From Sipunculus nudus (Eukaryota; Annelida; Sipuncula; Golfingiida; Sipunculidae): DNA of 64,000 bases. Made by a program: the position numbers and the translations under genes. Numbering within the stretch: the first letter of the stretch is position 1; each line of letters begins with the position of its first letter. Location of the stretch: NCBI GenBank assembly GCA_026874595.1, contig CM049306.1, positions 58,348,019 through 58,412,018 on the forward strand, given 5' to 3'. Shown here in pieces: positions 13,190 through 26,200 of the stretch. The notes under the pieces were generated by a model, which was not told the origin of the DNA, ran no database searches, and saw only the letters and a list, made by a program, of their open reading frames with translations.

Positions 13190-13460
13190 ATCTTTCGCTA
13201 GAGGTCGTTTCTTCCCCAAACTAACCTCTTCCAGTTGGGAATTGTGGGAATGGGCAGGACTACTAATCTCACTTACAAAACTCGCGTTACCAAACATGCT
13301 TACAAATTATAACTTTTCCCAGAAGTCCTTACCATACCCATATCAATACATGTAATTTGCAACAAATCTCAACCGACATATCTGACTTCTTATCCCACGT
13401 TACTAAATTTATACCTAAGCCGCTGGGGTATTTAGAAGCCCCGGTGCATTGTGGGGCTAC
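13190..13460. repeat. Dispersed repeat shared with 20930-21270
   Basis: Both copies contain aggtcgttt, aacctcttccagtt followed by ggaa-tgtg, and later tttatacct-gccgct. This copy lies just upstream of the MAM6 first exon. Confidence 0.55.
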
Positions 13461-13984
13461 CCCATGTCCACAGACCCTAGTATGTTCTGCGCAGTGTGCA
13501 CATTGTATTTAGAGGTATAAATGTTCAGGACACCGTATTAGGTTGATACTGAAAATGTGGGAGTGAATATTCAAAACCGAGGACAATCAACACAACTCCT
13601 GTTTGCCTTGTTATTCCTACGTCAGTATACTCAATACACGCTTATAGAAACTTTACAAAGCTCACAAGTGCATACATAAAGCTAAATATGTATATGCATT
13701 ATCGCCCAATATTTTACATCGTCCCAACCCAACATTAAATCAATTGCTCCTTGGCACATGGTCAATTCTTTCTTTAAATTCCATTGGCATTTATTGAAAA
13801 CCTTAATGAAAGTTAGAACGGATATTTTAACAGATAAACTGACAAACAGTAACAAAACTATAACATCTGAAAATTTCTTTTCCGAATATAACTAACGTGG
13901 CTCCTAGGAGTGTGACTTATTTATAATGTGCACTCGTGTATATATACAAAACACGTGTGTCATTTGACACTCGCTCTTCCCTCA

Positions 13985-14520
13985 TCTTCAATATCTCATT
14001 CCTGGTGACTACTGCTTTCCCCATCATCAATATATCGACCCGGGTGTCCACAGCTTTTCCCCATCATCAATGTCTCATCCCTGGTGGCCACAGCTTTCCC
14101 CATCATCAATATCCTTTTGGCTTTTCAACAATCATCATTATCTCATCCCTGGTACCCACTGCTTTCCCCTATCATCAATATCTCATCCCTTGGACCCACT
14201 GCTTTTCACCAACATCACTATCTCACCCCTGGTATCCACTGCTTTTCCCCCTTCATTAATATCCTACCCTGGTGCCCAATGCTTTTCCCCTTCATCAATA
14301 TCTCATCCCTGGTGCCCACTGCTTTTCCCACATCTTCAATATCTCATCCCTGGTGCCCACTCGTTTTCCCCATCATCAATATCTCATCCCTGGTGCCAAC
14401 TGCTTTCCCCATCATCATAATCTCAAACCTGGTACCCACTGCTTTTCCCCGTTTATCAATGTTTCATCCCTGGTACCTACTTCTGTTCCAAATCTCAAAT
14501 ACGTCAACCCTGTTTCCCAC
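13985..14520. repeat. Minisatellite, about 41-bp unit, about 13 copies
   Basis: Degenerate units built on catcatcaatatctcatccc followed by tggtgcccactgcttttcccc. The plus-strand open frames across it read HHQYLIPG-type repeats in more than one frame, as expected for a repeat and not for a gene. Confidence 0.85.
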
Positions 14521-15074
14521 CCCTGCTACACCAACACTCATAGTATAATGTAATCTGTTTCTTATATCCCACTCATTAGCGTTTACTAACGTGTTTGCCA
14601 TCAAAATGCCCAGTTCTGTGTTTATCCACCCCGAATGCCTTTTAGTAAAGATCTTTAGTACATATCAAGCCATTCCTGATGCTCTATGAGTATTGCTTCA
14701 TCCTGATGTCCAATCTAAATTCGACTGTTAGGTTATTCCAATCCCAGTGATCCCTCCTCCCATATCATCAATATTCCGTATTTTCTATTTCTAAAGCTTC
14801 TTAAAAATCCCAAAAATATCAAAATCCTCCTCATCGTGGTTCTCAGGATCATGGCATTATTGTCTCATGTGATCTGCAGTGTCGCTCATCTACTGTTCTG
14901 TCTCTTTACTATATTGTACCAAATTTTCAATCTGTGGTGCCTACTCCCTAATGTGCAACCATCAAAGCTGCCATCCTAATGGTCCATCATCTAAAATACA
15001 CATGTTCAAACATCACTGTGTCCTCCATAGTATTTCCTGATGAGAAAATATCCCCAATTTTGTCCCCCCCGGAA

Positions 15075-15195
15075 CGAGGGACATTGATTTTGGTTTGTCT
15101 GTTTGACCCTCTGTCTTTATGTCTGTCCCTCTGTCTGTCTCTCTGTCTATCTGTTCGTCTGTCTAGGTGTCTGTCTGTCCGTCCGTCAGGTTCGT
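15075..15195. repeat. CTGT-rich simple repeat tract
   Basis: Interrupted runs of ctgt and ccgt tetramers (gtctgtctgt-type) over about 120 bp. They create the Leu/Ser-rich plus-strand frame there, which is not a gene. Confidence 0.7.
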
Positions 15196-15341
15196 TTCTG
15201 AGCGATAACTTTCCTCAATATAATACGATTTAATTTAAATCGGAGTCAGTGATTGCTCTTATCCATACCTTGGTTGGGATTTTTTTTTTAGTTTCTATCT
15301 GAAAAATAATTCTCTCCAGCTCAAAATAAAATTTTTACCCC

Positions 15342-15475
15342 AATTTCTCAATGTGTTTTATTTTTTATGTTCGCCTGCAGATGTCTCCATATGTCATAGT
15401 GGAGTTTTGTCCTATTTCTCAATGTATTTTACTTTTTATGTTCGCCTGCAGATATCTCCACATGTCATAGTGGAT
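15342..15475. repeat. Tandem duplication, about 72-bp unit, two copies
   Basis: atgttcgcctgcagat and gtcatagtgga recur in the same order about 72 bp apart, preceded in both by atttctcaatgt. Confidence 0.75.
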
Positions 15476-16454
15476 CTGTTTAAGTTTTCTTGGCCCTAAA
15501 GATTTATCCACGTCATAATTTTTGGTTGCTTATCAAGCATGAAAGACAACGAGATCCCAAAGCGGGGGACATTAATTCCACGAATTTGCCTGTTCTCTTC
15601 TTTGTCACAGTCTGATTGGCTGCCCCGAAGTATTCCATTATTATAGTCTGTTCCACCGAAAGGTGCCCATTGAAATTCGGTGATTATTCTCTTAAATTAT
15701 AATGTTATCACACAGTTTGTCCTTAAAGCTGATGAAGGAACAATGGCCTAAAATGAGATGTAAACCTTCATAACAAAAACCAACATTTATATTTTGCAGC
15801 CTCCTGAGTATTCTAAACTATATGGCAAAGTGACAAGGCGTCTGTCACGGATTAGTAGCCTCACTTTTGACATTTACATTTCTTGGGAATATCTATGGCA
15901 CTAATCAACCAATCAGGACAATTGAAGTGTAGTTGTTTTAAACTGTTGACCTTGACCTTCCTGATTTGGGCAGATGTGTCGTAAAAATAGACTTTTTACT
16001 CAGATATTGATTTGATTGCAATACTTTAATATTTTGCAAGGCATGATATTAATGTAATTACAGTCAATTAGGCTTGTACCCTAATATTCAATCATCCTTG
16101 TATTAAACAAAAAGTGTATACCCTCTCCATTATTAACCGTCTCCTTCCTAGTACCCCAGGTTCGAAAATCTGATTTAAGAATCCCCGCATCTTCAGGAAT
16201 AACATAAAAACGAACAACAAAAAACCGTATACACTTCTATACTTCGTCTAGACGCCAGCATTATCAATGGGTACGTGAAACCTTTCAATCCCCATTTTGT
16301 TACACAGTGCAAATTCATACGCATTGAAGTTGTTCGTTAAAATTTTGTTAGCCATATTAATCTTTGTTACCGCTTATATCACTCTGATATAAGTGAGTGT
16401 TTTTTAAGTGAGTGTACAGCACTTAGTTATAGTTGTTCGTTAAAAATCGTAAGC

Positions 16455-16640
16455 CATATTAATCTTTGTTACCTCCGCCAAACGGGGTATATGTCTGTCT
16501 GTCTGTTAGGAATATTTCTCCAAAAGTTATGAACTTTTTTTAATGAAATTTTCAGCATAGCTCGGCTATGATATAAGGAACAACTGATTAAATTTTGGGG
16601 GTAATCCGGATCTACATCTGGATCCAGGGATGTTTTAAGG
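16455..16640 (+). repeat. Dispersed 'cctccgccaaa' repeat, copy 1
   Basis: Contains acctccgccaaacggggt, ccaaaagttatgaac, tgaaattttcagcatag, aattttgggggtaatccgg and ctggatccaggga. Related copies lie at 24585-24745 and 35715-35915. This type of sequence is common in invertebrate genomes; its family was not assigned. Confidence 0.6.
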
Positions 16641-16740
16641 CAAACATGTTACGAAATAAACCTGCTTAGCAATCAGACGGACGGAGGATGACCACAAGAT
16701 CAGTTCAGTTTACAGTGAAAAGGGTTTCAAAGGTAAAACA

Positions 16741-17480
16741 CACCGGAGTGATGCGGGATTTAGGAGGTACAGCTCATTTATATCAGAGTGATGCGTAGTT
16801 CAGGAGGTACAACACTCGAGCTCACTTATATCAGAGTGATACGGAGTTCAGGAGGTTAAACACTCACTTATACCAGAGTGATACGGAATTCAGGTGTTTC
16901 AGCACTCACATATATCAGAATGATATGGAGTTCAGGAGGTACAACACTCACTTATACCAGAGTGATGCGGGATTTTGGAGGTACAACACTGATTTATATC
17001 AGAGTTATGTGGAGTTCAAGGGGTACAACACCCACTTATATCAGGGTGATATGGAGTTCAGGTGTTACAAAACCCAATCCTGCAGGAGTAAGGTGGTACC
17101 ACACCCTACCAGAGATGCTCCTATGCGCCTTCAGGTGATTAAATACTCACTCATTAGAGTGATCCGGGGTTTGGAAGTACAACACACTCATTCCTACCAG
17201 AGTGAAGAGCTGGCCGTTCAGGTGGTACAACACTCATAATAGAGTGATATGCGGTTTAGGTGGGACAATTTCACTCGTACCGGAGATGCGTGATAAGGAA
17301 GATCAACACACACAAATCCAGAGTTATATCGGATTCAGATTAAGCTGTACAACGCTTCAAGACATCAACATGCAGCGGGTGAAGAAAGTACAGCGCTACG
17401 TCTAATACCAGCAGGGTGTAAGTACAACACTATAACTTTAAATCTGGGTCATGCAGAGTATAGGAGGGGCAGCAGTCTCA
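16741..17480. repeat. Degenerate minisatellite, about 45-bp unit
   Basis: Repeats of the type acactcacttatatcagag followed by tgatgcggagttcaggaggtac, strongest in 16750-17080 and decaying toward 17480. The plus-strand open frames here are by-products of the repeat. Confidence 0.8.
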
Positions 17481-17799
17481 CTCTCAAATGGATAATGCGA
17501 TGTACAATATTATCACTTATATAAGGTTAAAACGGGGTGTAAGATATGCAACACGCCCTCTCATGGTAGATAGGGAGATATTTTCGTTTGGTGTTTTTAC
17601 TTATATTATATGGGAAGTTTTAATTTTAGTCCCGGCACTTTCGCATCTGCAGACGTCTGATTTTGCTTTCTATCAAAATTTTAAAGGGCCAGTTTATAGG
17701 TTCCATAGCAGTAGAAACACATAAAGGCCTGCAAGAGTTCCACTATTCGTAAAACTGCTTATTTATGGCACAGTGATCTGAGGAACGATAGGTTAAATA

Positions 17800-18150
17800 T
17801 GATGTTACCGGTTTCAGTGGTTTAGGATCAGAGGACATGTTTCAAAGCCGGGAGATCGTGAGTTGAATCTCAACCGAGGCCTTGAGATTTTTCACGGCCG
17901 GTCCCATCATAGGGGGAGCGCTCTGCAGGCTTAATGGGGTTGACTGTGCCCAACAGTCGAGTTTCACTCACAAATGAGTGCGCCTTTTCTGGGGTTCCTC
18001 GATGTAACCACCCAGCAATGGGGATGACACGCACCTAGGACCTGCAGGAGTGGTACACCGCACCTGGGGGACGCCAGGGTTTATCTCCTGTCACGTAGTC
18101 CAAAACCGTATTTGAATTCGGCTGATGTACATACATGTAGTTCTGACTAA
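17800..18150 (+). mobile_element. tRNA-derived SINE, copy 2
   Basis: The tRNA-like head has an A-box-like ggtttcagtggtttaggat (17810-17828) and a B-box region gatcgtgagttgaatctc (about 17853-17871). The body shares long stretches with copy 1 at 10902-11275 in the same orientation. No protein-coding potential is seen. Confidence 0.72.
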
Positions 18151-19151
18151 AGCAACCATTACAAAATAGAGACGGTCACCTCCACCACAAATGAATAAGA
18201 AAAGATTATTATATAATGTCACAGCACACTCACATGAAGGTATGGTAATTAGGGGTACTTTTACCGAGAGCTAGAAAATTAAACTGAGATAAGCTCAGAG
18301 CTTCCCAAGTGCAGTACAACCGTTTATTTTTATTTATCTGGTCCAAGGAGACTGAGACGAAAAACAGATTTTCTGAAGGTTTAGCTCGTGACTCCAGAAA
18401 CTTACTTACACTGATGTGGAGTCCAGTGGTACAACAGAGATATTGACACGGCGTCCTGTACTTGTAATTGAAAACTACAGGTTATCTACTGTTGAAGATC
18501 TGGCCAGCAGAGAAAAAATCGTCATGGAAGATTGGAAGCAAAGAGACTGTTTCCAGCAAGTGCAATTTGAATACACGAAGATGTAACTTTGTGATAAGTT
18601 AAAATTTGTGAGAGTGCTGCCTCGTGAATGGAAGTACATACCCTTTCAGGTGGGGTCCAAGTGGTGTGTATTAGAACGAACGTACTTTTGGACACATATA
18701 AAACGACCCGTAGATGATCTCAGTGTCCCTTGAAGAAGATCAGGTGATCGCGTGACTCCACAGCCTACCGGTTAGTTGTGACGAAATATCTTCCCAGACA
18801 TTATAAAGATCTATACTTATTCGTATTATGATGAAAAACAGCGATAAAACAAGAAATTCAGTCTGTTTGTAGTATTGTCCGGGCTGAGAGGATTTCTCAT
18901 TGCGATTTTCTTTGTGGAAAATACAAGGACAGTTTGCAAGAGCAGTTACGTAGCTTGAATATAATATTTGCTTAAATGTGCCAATTCACCTACCTTTTGA
19001 AAGAGAACTCATATGATTTCTGGCTTCCTCTGTGTATATATTAATGATCTAGGGTCAATTTTGGTTGTGAAAAGTTATTATAACGCCTTCGTGAAGGATG
19101 TATGAACTTTTTTTATTAACAACATGTTTGTAAACACAATATTTACAAAAG

Positions 19152-19192
19152 GGAAATATATGTAACCTAAGGTGGTAGGTTACATATATTCC
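19152..19192. repeat. Short palindrome, 17-bp arms
   Basis: ggaaatatatgtaacct is followed after seven bases by taggttacatatattcc, its near-perfect reverse complement. It lies beyond the putative 3' end of the large gene. A terminator-like role is not expected for a Pol II gene. Confidence 0.5.
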
Positions 19193-19619
19193 GAGGTAGA
19201 AAGGTCACTTGTTGCAAGACGCCATTTGCAAAGCTCTGTTTTATCTGACTATCTGCCAGATGCCCTTGTTGAATTTGATTATTTTGGCAGGCCCCCACGT
19301 ATTATAAACACGTTGATATAAACAAAACGAGCAGCCTGTGTGCGGTGATATCAACGTTTCCTTTATTTATAAAAAACTCCTAGGGATTACCTTTTGTTTA
19401 TAAAGGTCAGATAGGTGATTGTGCTCCTTTAAAACTCAATGTCAGTGTTTTCTTGGTGTGCCTGCATGACATGTCAGTATCTGAGTGCGTCCCAGAATTA
19501 TACCAAAAATATCTGGAGGATTACACGGAAAGGCAGTGTGACACAACATTCCCACTCATACACGTTTGATACTGATTGTATGTGGTACAAGGCTGCAGGA
19601 TGAATAACACGAACAATTG

Positions 19620-20062
19620 TTTATTATTTTAACACAAGACATTTATTGTTGCCTCCATTTGTTCTACTGATAACACACTCTCTAAGTTCAGATAACTGAC
19701 AGGTATTTCATGAAAATTATTTCTAAAATATTATACAAATTTGAATGAAAATTATAACGACATATAGTTACTGAAACAAGCTAAACAACATTAGACATAA
19801 CTGATGGAGGTAGCCCACTGAGACATGGCTTACAGCATGGACCGGACCAGCTCAGCAAATGTGCCATTCAAAACCTGGCAATTACTCAAGTCGCGTCTGA
19901 TGCACTTATGAGCTGGTAATTGGTATAAATTAAGTAGTGGGTCACAGTTGATGACAGCTATCTTGTATGAGTTAAAGTCCATATGCTTTGCTGTCTGCAG
20001 TGCTGACTGTCCGAGAATCGTTTCGGAAAACACAAGTAAAAGTTTGCACCGGGGCCTGCCCT
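19620..20062 (-). other. Probable 3' untranslated region of the large gene
   Basis: The roughly 440 nt after the stop codon at 20063 lead to two AATAAA hexamers on the minus strand (19642-19647 and 19620-19625). No further splice acceptor with MAM-like coding follows nearby. A 67-codon open frame at 19830-20033 overlaps it, but resembles nothing I recognise. The exact cleavage site cannot be fixed from sequence. Confidence 0.5.
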
Positions 20063-20211
20063 TTAACAGGAGCCGGCACGCAGGTTAATGTTGTCTAAAG
20101 CTATGTCGGACGCCCAGCTCGATCCCCGAATCGCCACAAATTCAACCCCGAGTGTTCCAAAACGCTGTTGCAAGGTGACTGATTGGAGCTTCCAGTTTTT
20201 TCCTTGGTCTC
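20063..20211 (-). CDS. Terminal exon: MAM5, last third, with stop codon
   Basis: This exon carries 149 coding nt. It begins in phase 1 with [18 protein letters not shown], continues [19 protein letters not shown] and ends INLRAGSC followed by TAA. The stop falls directly after the fourth MAM cysteine. The triplet after the T of the Cys codon is GTTAAAG, a poor donor, so a terminal exon is preferred. The second Asp of the usual DDI is Asn (LDNI). No membrane anchor is encoded downstream. Confidence 0.88.
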
Positions 20212-23200
20212 CTGCAAAGTCATAAAAAACTTATTTTTAAATCTAGCACAATAAGTATATGAGCTGTATGAAAAGACCCCTTGTGTGTTTCAATTACTGA
20301 AACCTTCAAGGCCGAATATGTATTACAGACAGACAACAACTTCATTCAGTTATCTCTAAACCATGTGTTTAAAAAATTACAGTCATTTTAAGTGTAAAAC
20401 ATTTTTTATATATTCGTTAACATTTTTGTTCATTCACCCTATGACATGCACCTTTCCTGTAAGTTCATCCGTTTCCAAGTCTTACACCATATATGATATA
20501 TGACTAATAATATTAGGCATTCCGTGATATATATTTTTGTATTTCCATATACACTTCAAGCTACCGCACAGAATAATCCTGCCTTGAAGTTTCCATCACA
20601 AGTACGTATGCTTCAGTATAATCTACATTTGACAAACTACACTCTTTCAGGCAACACCATAAAAATTAATTGTTCAACGGGCTCAGGGCCGAAAGATCAT
20701 GAGTGAGCGTGCGATTCTTTTTTAATTTACCGGGCATGACTTATTTCATGACATTTGTCAAACGGCCGGAAGAAAGCAAATGTGCAAATAGAATGGTGCT
20801 GATTAACCACAAAAAGGGTAATCCACTTTATATAACACATTCATGAAATAAAAATATATGCATTGTAAGGTTATTGTTGCAAGGGCGCCACTGAGTAACG
20901 ATATTATCAAGTAAATTCGTGCTCATTCACTCCACCCTTAAGTCAGAGGTCGTTTCAGCTAAAAACGAACCTCTTCCAGTTAGGAACTGTGAGACGGCCG
21001 GGACTAGTTGTGTCAAATGTCAAACTTTAAATTCAAAATTTGTTACATTTCAAGGAAACACCTGCTTTTATCTCATATGCGGATGCTTACAAAATATTAC
21101 TTCATGAAGTCGTTAATCTTACTAAACCACCGTATTTATGTGAGTTGCCTTGTAACAGTTCTTATCCAACAGATATGAACCTACAACATTAGCCTCTTCA
21201 CTATATTTATACCTGTGCCGCTAGTATAATCCCAGTACTTTTACGGGTTTTTAATTCCAGTGCTTAAAACTCTAACCAGCAGAGTCGACTCGATTCATTG
21301 CATTGTGCATTCAGCCCTCATACGAACACATAAATAAATTAATAAAGATAAGTAAACACAAGGAGCATCGATTTCGTAGAACAATTATTGTTTGCTTGGT
21401 CTTTATATATAAATTACAGTGATAATAAATCAAATTACCTGACTTGCGCCACACAACTGTCCCGCCTACCCGGACCTCCAGGGTTCCCATTGTCTGGGTC
21501 TCACTCTTCATGTGATAAGCAAACGACAGACAACGGGTTATGGACAGGTCAACGCCAAACACAAGTTTGGCTTCATCATTTGTCTGCGCTGGGCTGGATG
21601 CTTCCAAATAAATGTAGTATCCGGAACCTGGAAACACAGGAAACATAATACGCACATAATAATGTATCGAATTATTTCAGGGGCGGATTCAGAGGGGTCT
21701 TAGTCGGTTGAACACCCAATGACAGTATGTACCTATATTGTTTGCCGTGTTCCATAACATATCTAAGGTAACTCCACTGCCCCTAGACCTTTTTAAGGGT
21801 ATCAGCGATAACTGCAAACCCTTAAAAATCTGCACCATAATATTTTGTAAAATAAAATTAGATAAAACATAAAGAAATATACTTGTATAAGATCACGGAA
21901 ATATTACTTTACAATATAAAATCTAATTTGCTATATTTTAAATTTTCTAAATGCTGAGTATTACTGCATAGCAAAAGGTATTTACCGAATTGCTATCAAC
22001 CTAAGTTTACTTGAGGCAGAACACTGTCCACAGCATACTTTTGTTCATCATACTTCATCATACTCAAATTCTATGCAGGTTTAACAAAATGTATACATAA
22101 ATTAAGTTTTGCCTCATTATACAAACTGTTATTTAATATTTAAATCGTGCAAAGCTATATAATTTAATAATTTACTCAGACTGAATAGGCAGAATTGTTA
22201 AATTTATTTATCGATATTATCAATTTTTGTAATTAGTTGTTAATATGTTATAAGCTAATTTTCAAATTAGACAATCATACACAAACTTTAAGTTGCAATG
22301 GTAATCAAAATCTTGTAAAGGGTGCAGTAACAAGTATTCATGACTCTGAATCAAAACGGATCCATTGTCCATACTCTACAACGAATTACGCCCCCCCCCC
22401 CCCTTTATAAGTTCGAACTGTTTCCATGTGTACGTCGGCACGCGATTTACATGCGCATCCGCAAATAAAACAGATTATATCGGAACGGATCTGATTTTTA
22501 TTGTTGCCAAAACTGAGAACTTATTAAAGCAGATCTCCAGGTTCAAATCTCAAAGTAAATACATTATCTACAGTCAACTGATAAAACAGCTATTTTTGCA
22601 GACGGAAATAAATAAGCTTTAAAGCTTTCCCTGTTCAGTTTCAGTGTACAAAGAATTAAGATAGTGAAAAGACCCATATTCTTTGATTTTGTGTTTGCTT
22701 TTGTTATTGTTGTTGAGTTCTCAGCATCCGTGTGGCCTCCCATTGATATATATTTTATCACTTTCTTGCAAGTAACATCGACGCCTGCTTCTGCAATAAG
22801 GTGAGACACCCTGCTTGTTGCAAAGACTGAATCATCATAGAATCTTAAGTAATTATGGACATAGATCTGACGGTTTGCGCGCTATGGAGCGTATGTATGA
22901 ATGTATGTATGTATGCGGATGCGAACCTGGGCAATAAATGGAAACACAGCCTAAAGAGAATCATGAGTATCAAATATATTATAACAACTTACCCTCCAGG
23001 TCGCCTTGAGGGCCTGTGTTTGGTCCGCTCTTTGTCTGGCCCTTGTAGCGTTCCCAGTCCCGCTGGTCGTCTGCTGCTTGTCTGAAGACGCCGGGACACA
23101 GATCGTTGTTAAAGTTGCATGAGAAAGCCCCTGCAACAAATACAGTGGAGCATGAAGCACCTGAAGCCGTCCATGCAGTTGTCAGCATTTAACCCTTATA

Positions 23201-26200
23201 ACAACCAGTATTATAGATTGGTTGGCATTTAAAGAAAACAATACAGAAAAAATTGTTTAATTTATAGGATATGGCAATAACCATGCACGCACAGAAAATT
23301 AAATAAAAAAAGCAATTACGGCTACCTGCCTGTGATTTGAGGAGGGGGTTTGATAAATTAGTATTTGGGTCGCATACGACAATATGTAAGGGTCTTTTGG
23401 GGAAGTGAAAGCGTGGCAAATTAATAGTGTGAAAAATTAGGGTGAGGTGTATAGATTAGAGGAATAGACGTGTGTGAAACCTGACACCTTGTGAAGAGAC
23501 GTTTGATTGTGACAAAGTATGTGCAAACAATAACAAATGACAAAGCACAGACGCCAAGAGCAGCTTTTCTTTAGGACTGCCATAAAGTAAGGACATTCTA
23601 AATATTTCGCGTTATTCCTTTCAAAAGCTTTGCTTGTGGTCATAGATTTCGTGGTTTTCACATGATACAGGGTCAACAGAAAACCATAACCTTTAAAATT
23701 TAGTCTAATTGGCAATATCTTATGTTGCCATAATTACGTTCCATGACGTGATTAATTAATAATGAATGCGTAATCATGAAAGCAGAATGATCGGCCTAAA
23801 AATGTATATTTATATTGAATTTATTGGTTTCGAATTTTAAGGGATTTTGATGATTCACGAAAAATCACGAAATTTTTAAAATCTCCTGAAATGTTAGTCT
23901 AGAGTAACGATTCACCGACAAAAAGTAAAGACCAGTGAAGTTAAAACTACAGAGAGAATAAATACATGTCCTAAGTAAGGTTTATTATTGTATTTGAATG
24001 TTAATGTCGGTTATAAAGAGGAAGAAAGAGCAGGTCCACTGTATAATGCTATAAGCAGCTTTCCCATGAAACCAACCGTCCGTTTTCAATGAAACCATCC
24101 GCCCATTGTCCATAAAACCGCCGCCTGACTATATCGTTTGCTCGGAGTGAAAATTAATTTGATAAGAGGAAACCGCCGAAAGAGATAAATCGATATTCTA
24201 AAGAACATCACATTCAAATGGAAAATGGGAAAGAGCATAAACTAAGGTGTTCAATTAAGGAGATTATCTTTAACCTCTTGGTAAAATATATCTAAGTATA
24301 ATTTGAGGGGCAACGACACAGGTTAACGTGTTTTGAAACTTGAGCATTTTCCCTAGATATCTACACTAGACATTAAACAGAGAAAATAAAAAATAAAAAC
24401 AAAAAATAATATCAGCAGTAACAGATAATCATTCCCTCGCCTCAGTGTTATTTGGTGTTGTTGGGTGAAAACATGGTGACACTATACCGGGTTTAAATTT
24501 GACATGCTATATAGGGGTTACAGGCTAGTTCTAACACTGACCGGCCAAAATGCACTGCAACTTAATCACATTTATCTCAGTCAAAGAGGTTATGTTTTTG
24601 CCTGTTAGCAGCATTACTCAAAATATTATAAACGGTATTGATGAAGTTTTTAGGATAGATCGGCAATGATACAAGGGACAATTTATTGAATTATGGGGTG
24701 ATTCTCCTGCTTTGGCGGAGGTCTGCGCTCTCTGAGTGCTCTTCTGGTTATAATATGCCTACTCTGTCCATGTCGGGCACTCACTTCAGTTAAGTGACTG
24801 TTATCAAATATTTCATTCTCTGTTAAGTGTAATAGCTATTATACTTCTGTTAACAAAATTTAGATAAGAATATTATTTATATAATATAACTAATTTTTTC
24901 ATATAACACAATAGTTCCTACGGTCATAACCACGTTTCTCTTAAGTGAGCCGCTCGCATGTTTAGCTGGCAACACAAATACCAAACATGAAAAATATTAA
25001 CATTGTTAATATTTTGTCTTTTACATACCATGATACAGCTTAATTGACACACTGCTAACTGTATCGGCAATTTTTATCGAGTGTATCAGTACATGGATGC
25101 AGCCATCCAGCTACTTTATATAAACAAGTACAAGTACTTACTCAGGCCTGTGCCGGGAGGTGGCGTTGATGGTGGTGGTGTCACATTTTCTGGAAGAGAA
25201 CCAACATTTATCAATTTTGCACTTGAAACAATTATAACATTTAGATTTTTACTAAACATGTCTGTAATACACCTCAGTTCTCGAAAAAAAATACAACACG
25301 ACGTCAGTGGATAAAAGTCATGTAAACTTTGAGGTAAAAATAATTGTCTTAATAAACGTATGAATTATATATGCACCTTATTTTTTATTGGCTCAGCTGA
25401 CTGTCAGTCATCTGAGCTTAAGCAATCACCCTTTGTTGTCCATCCGGCCGTCCGGTTGTCCGGCCGTCCGGTCGTCTGTCCGTTAACAGGGCACAAATCG
25501 TAACCACTGGACCTAAAATCTTTTAACTTTACATTCAGAGAGGTCCATGAAAAATCTCCTTGGACACTTGGAATTAAGTCTCTGTTATCCATATTCTTTG
25601 AGCTGTGGCGCTCCAAAGTAGCCCCCAGAAAAATGGAAAATTTGATACAAAAGCTCAAGTATCTGAACAACTAGTGCATTGATCACCATAATTATTTGCA
25701 TAGATATTAATTCATCTGATAACAGGGCACAAATCGTAACGACTGGACCTAGAATCTTCTATCTTGACGTGCAGGGAGGCCCGTGAAAAGTCTCCTTGGA
25801 AACCTAAAATTATGTCTCTGTTACCCAAAACCTCAGAGCTATGTGGCTCTGAAGTATCCCCCCAGAATAATGGAAAATTTGATACAAAAGCCCAAGTATC
25901 TGAACAAATAATGCATTGATCACCATGAATCTTTGCATGGATATTGGTCATGGAATGTTTCATCAGTTTCTGCAGACTATTTTTTTTATTTTTTTGTGAT
26001 TTTTTTCTTCGTTTTTGAGACCTATAAAGATGTGGTCATCCTTTAACAGTGCACAAACCGTAACCATTAGTCCTAGATTCTTTTTACTTGACATCCAGGG
26101 AGGTTTATGAAAAGTCTTCTTGGAAATGTGAAATTAGGTCTCTGTTACCCATATTTTCCAAGCTATAGGGCTTATAATACCCGCCAGAATAATTGAAAAT

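Larger units (their letters stand above)
13054..19600. other. Repeat-rich spacer between MAM6 and the large gene
   Basis: Holds the shared repeat 13190-13460, two minisatellites, a CTGT tract, a tandem duplication, the repeat 16455-16640 and SINE copy 2. I searched the minus strand for a signal-peptide exon with a phase-1 donor that could start a gene for MAM6 and did not find a convincing one. 18150-19600 contains nothing I recognise apart from a small palindrome. Confidence 0.55.

Noticed and set aside
13936-14553. Plus-strand frames of 93-154 codons with repeats such as HHQYLIPG
   Set aside because: Several overlapping frames stay open at once because of the tandem repeat; there are no splice or domain signals.
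16878-17405. Plus-strand repeat proteins in two frames
   Set aside because: Produced by a degenerate 45-bp minisatellite open in overlapping frames.
19830-20033. 67-codon minus-strand frame after the stop of the large gene
   Set aside because: It starts with a non-ATG codon, lies in the probable 3' UTR and has no recognisable domain. Length alone is not sufficient support.
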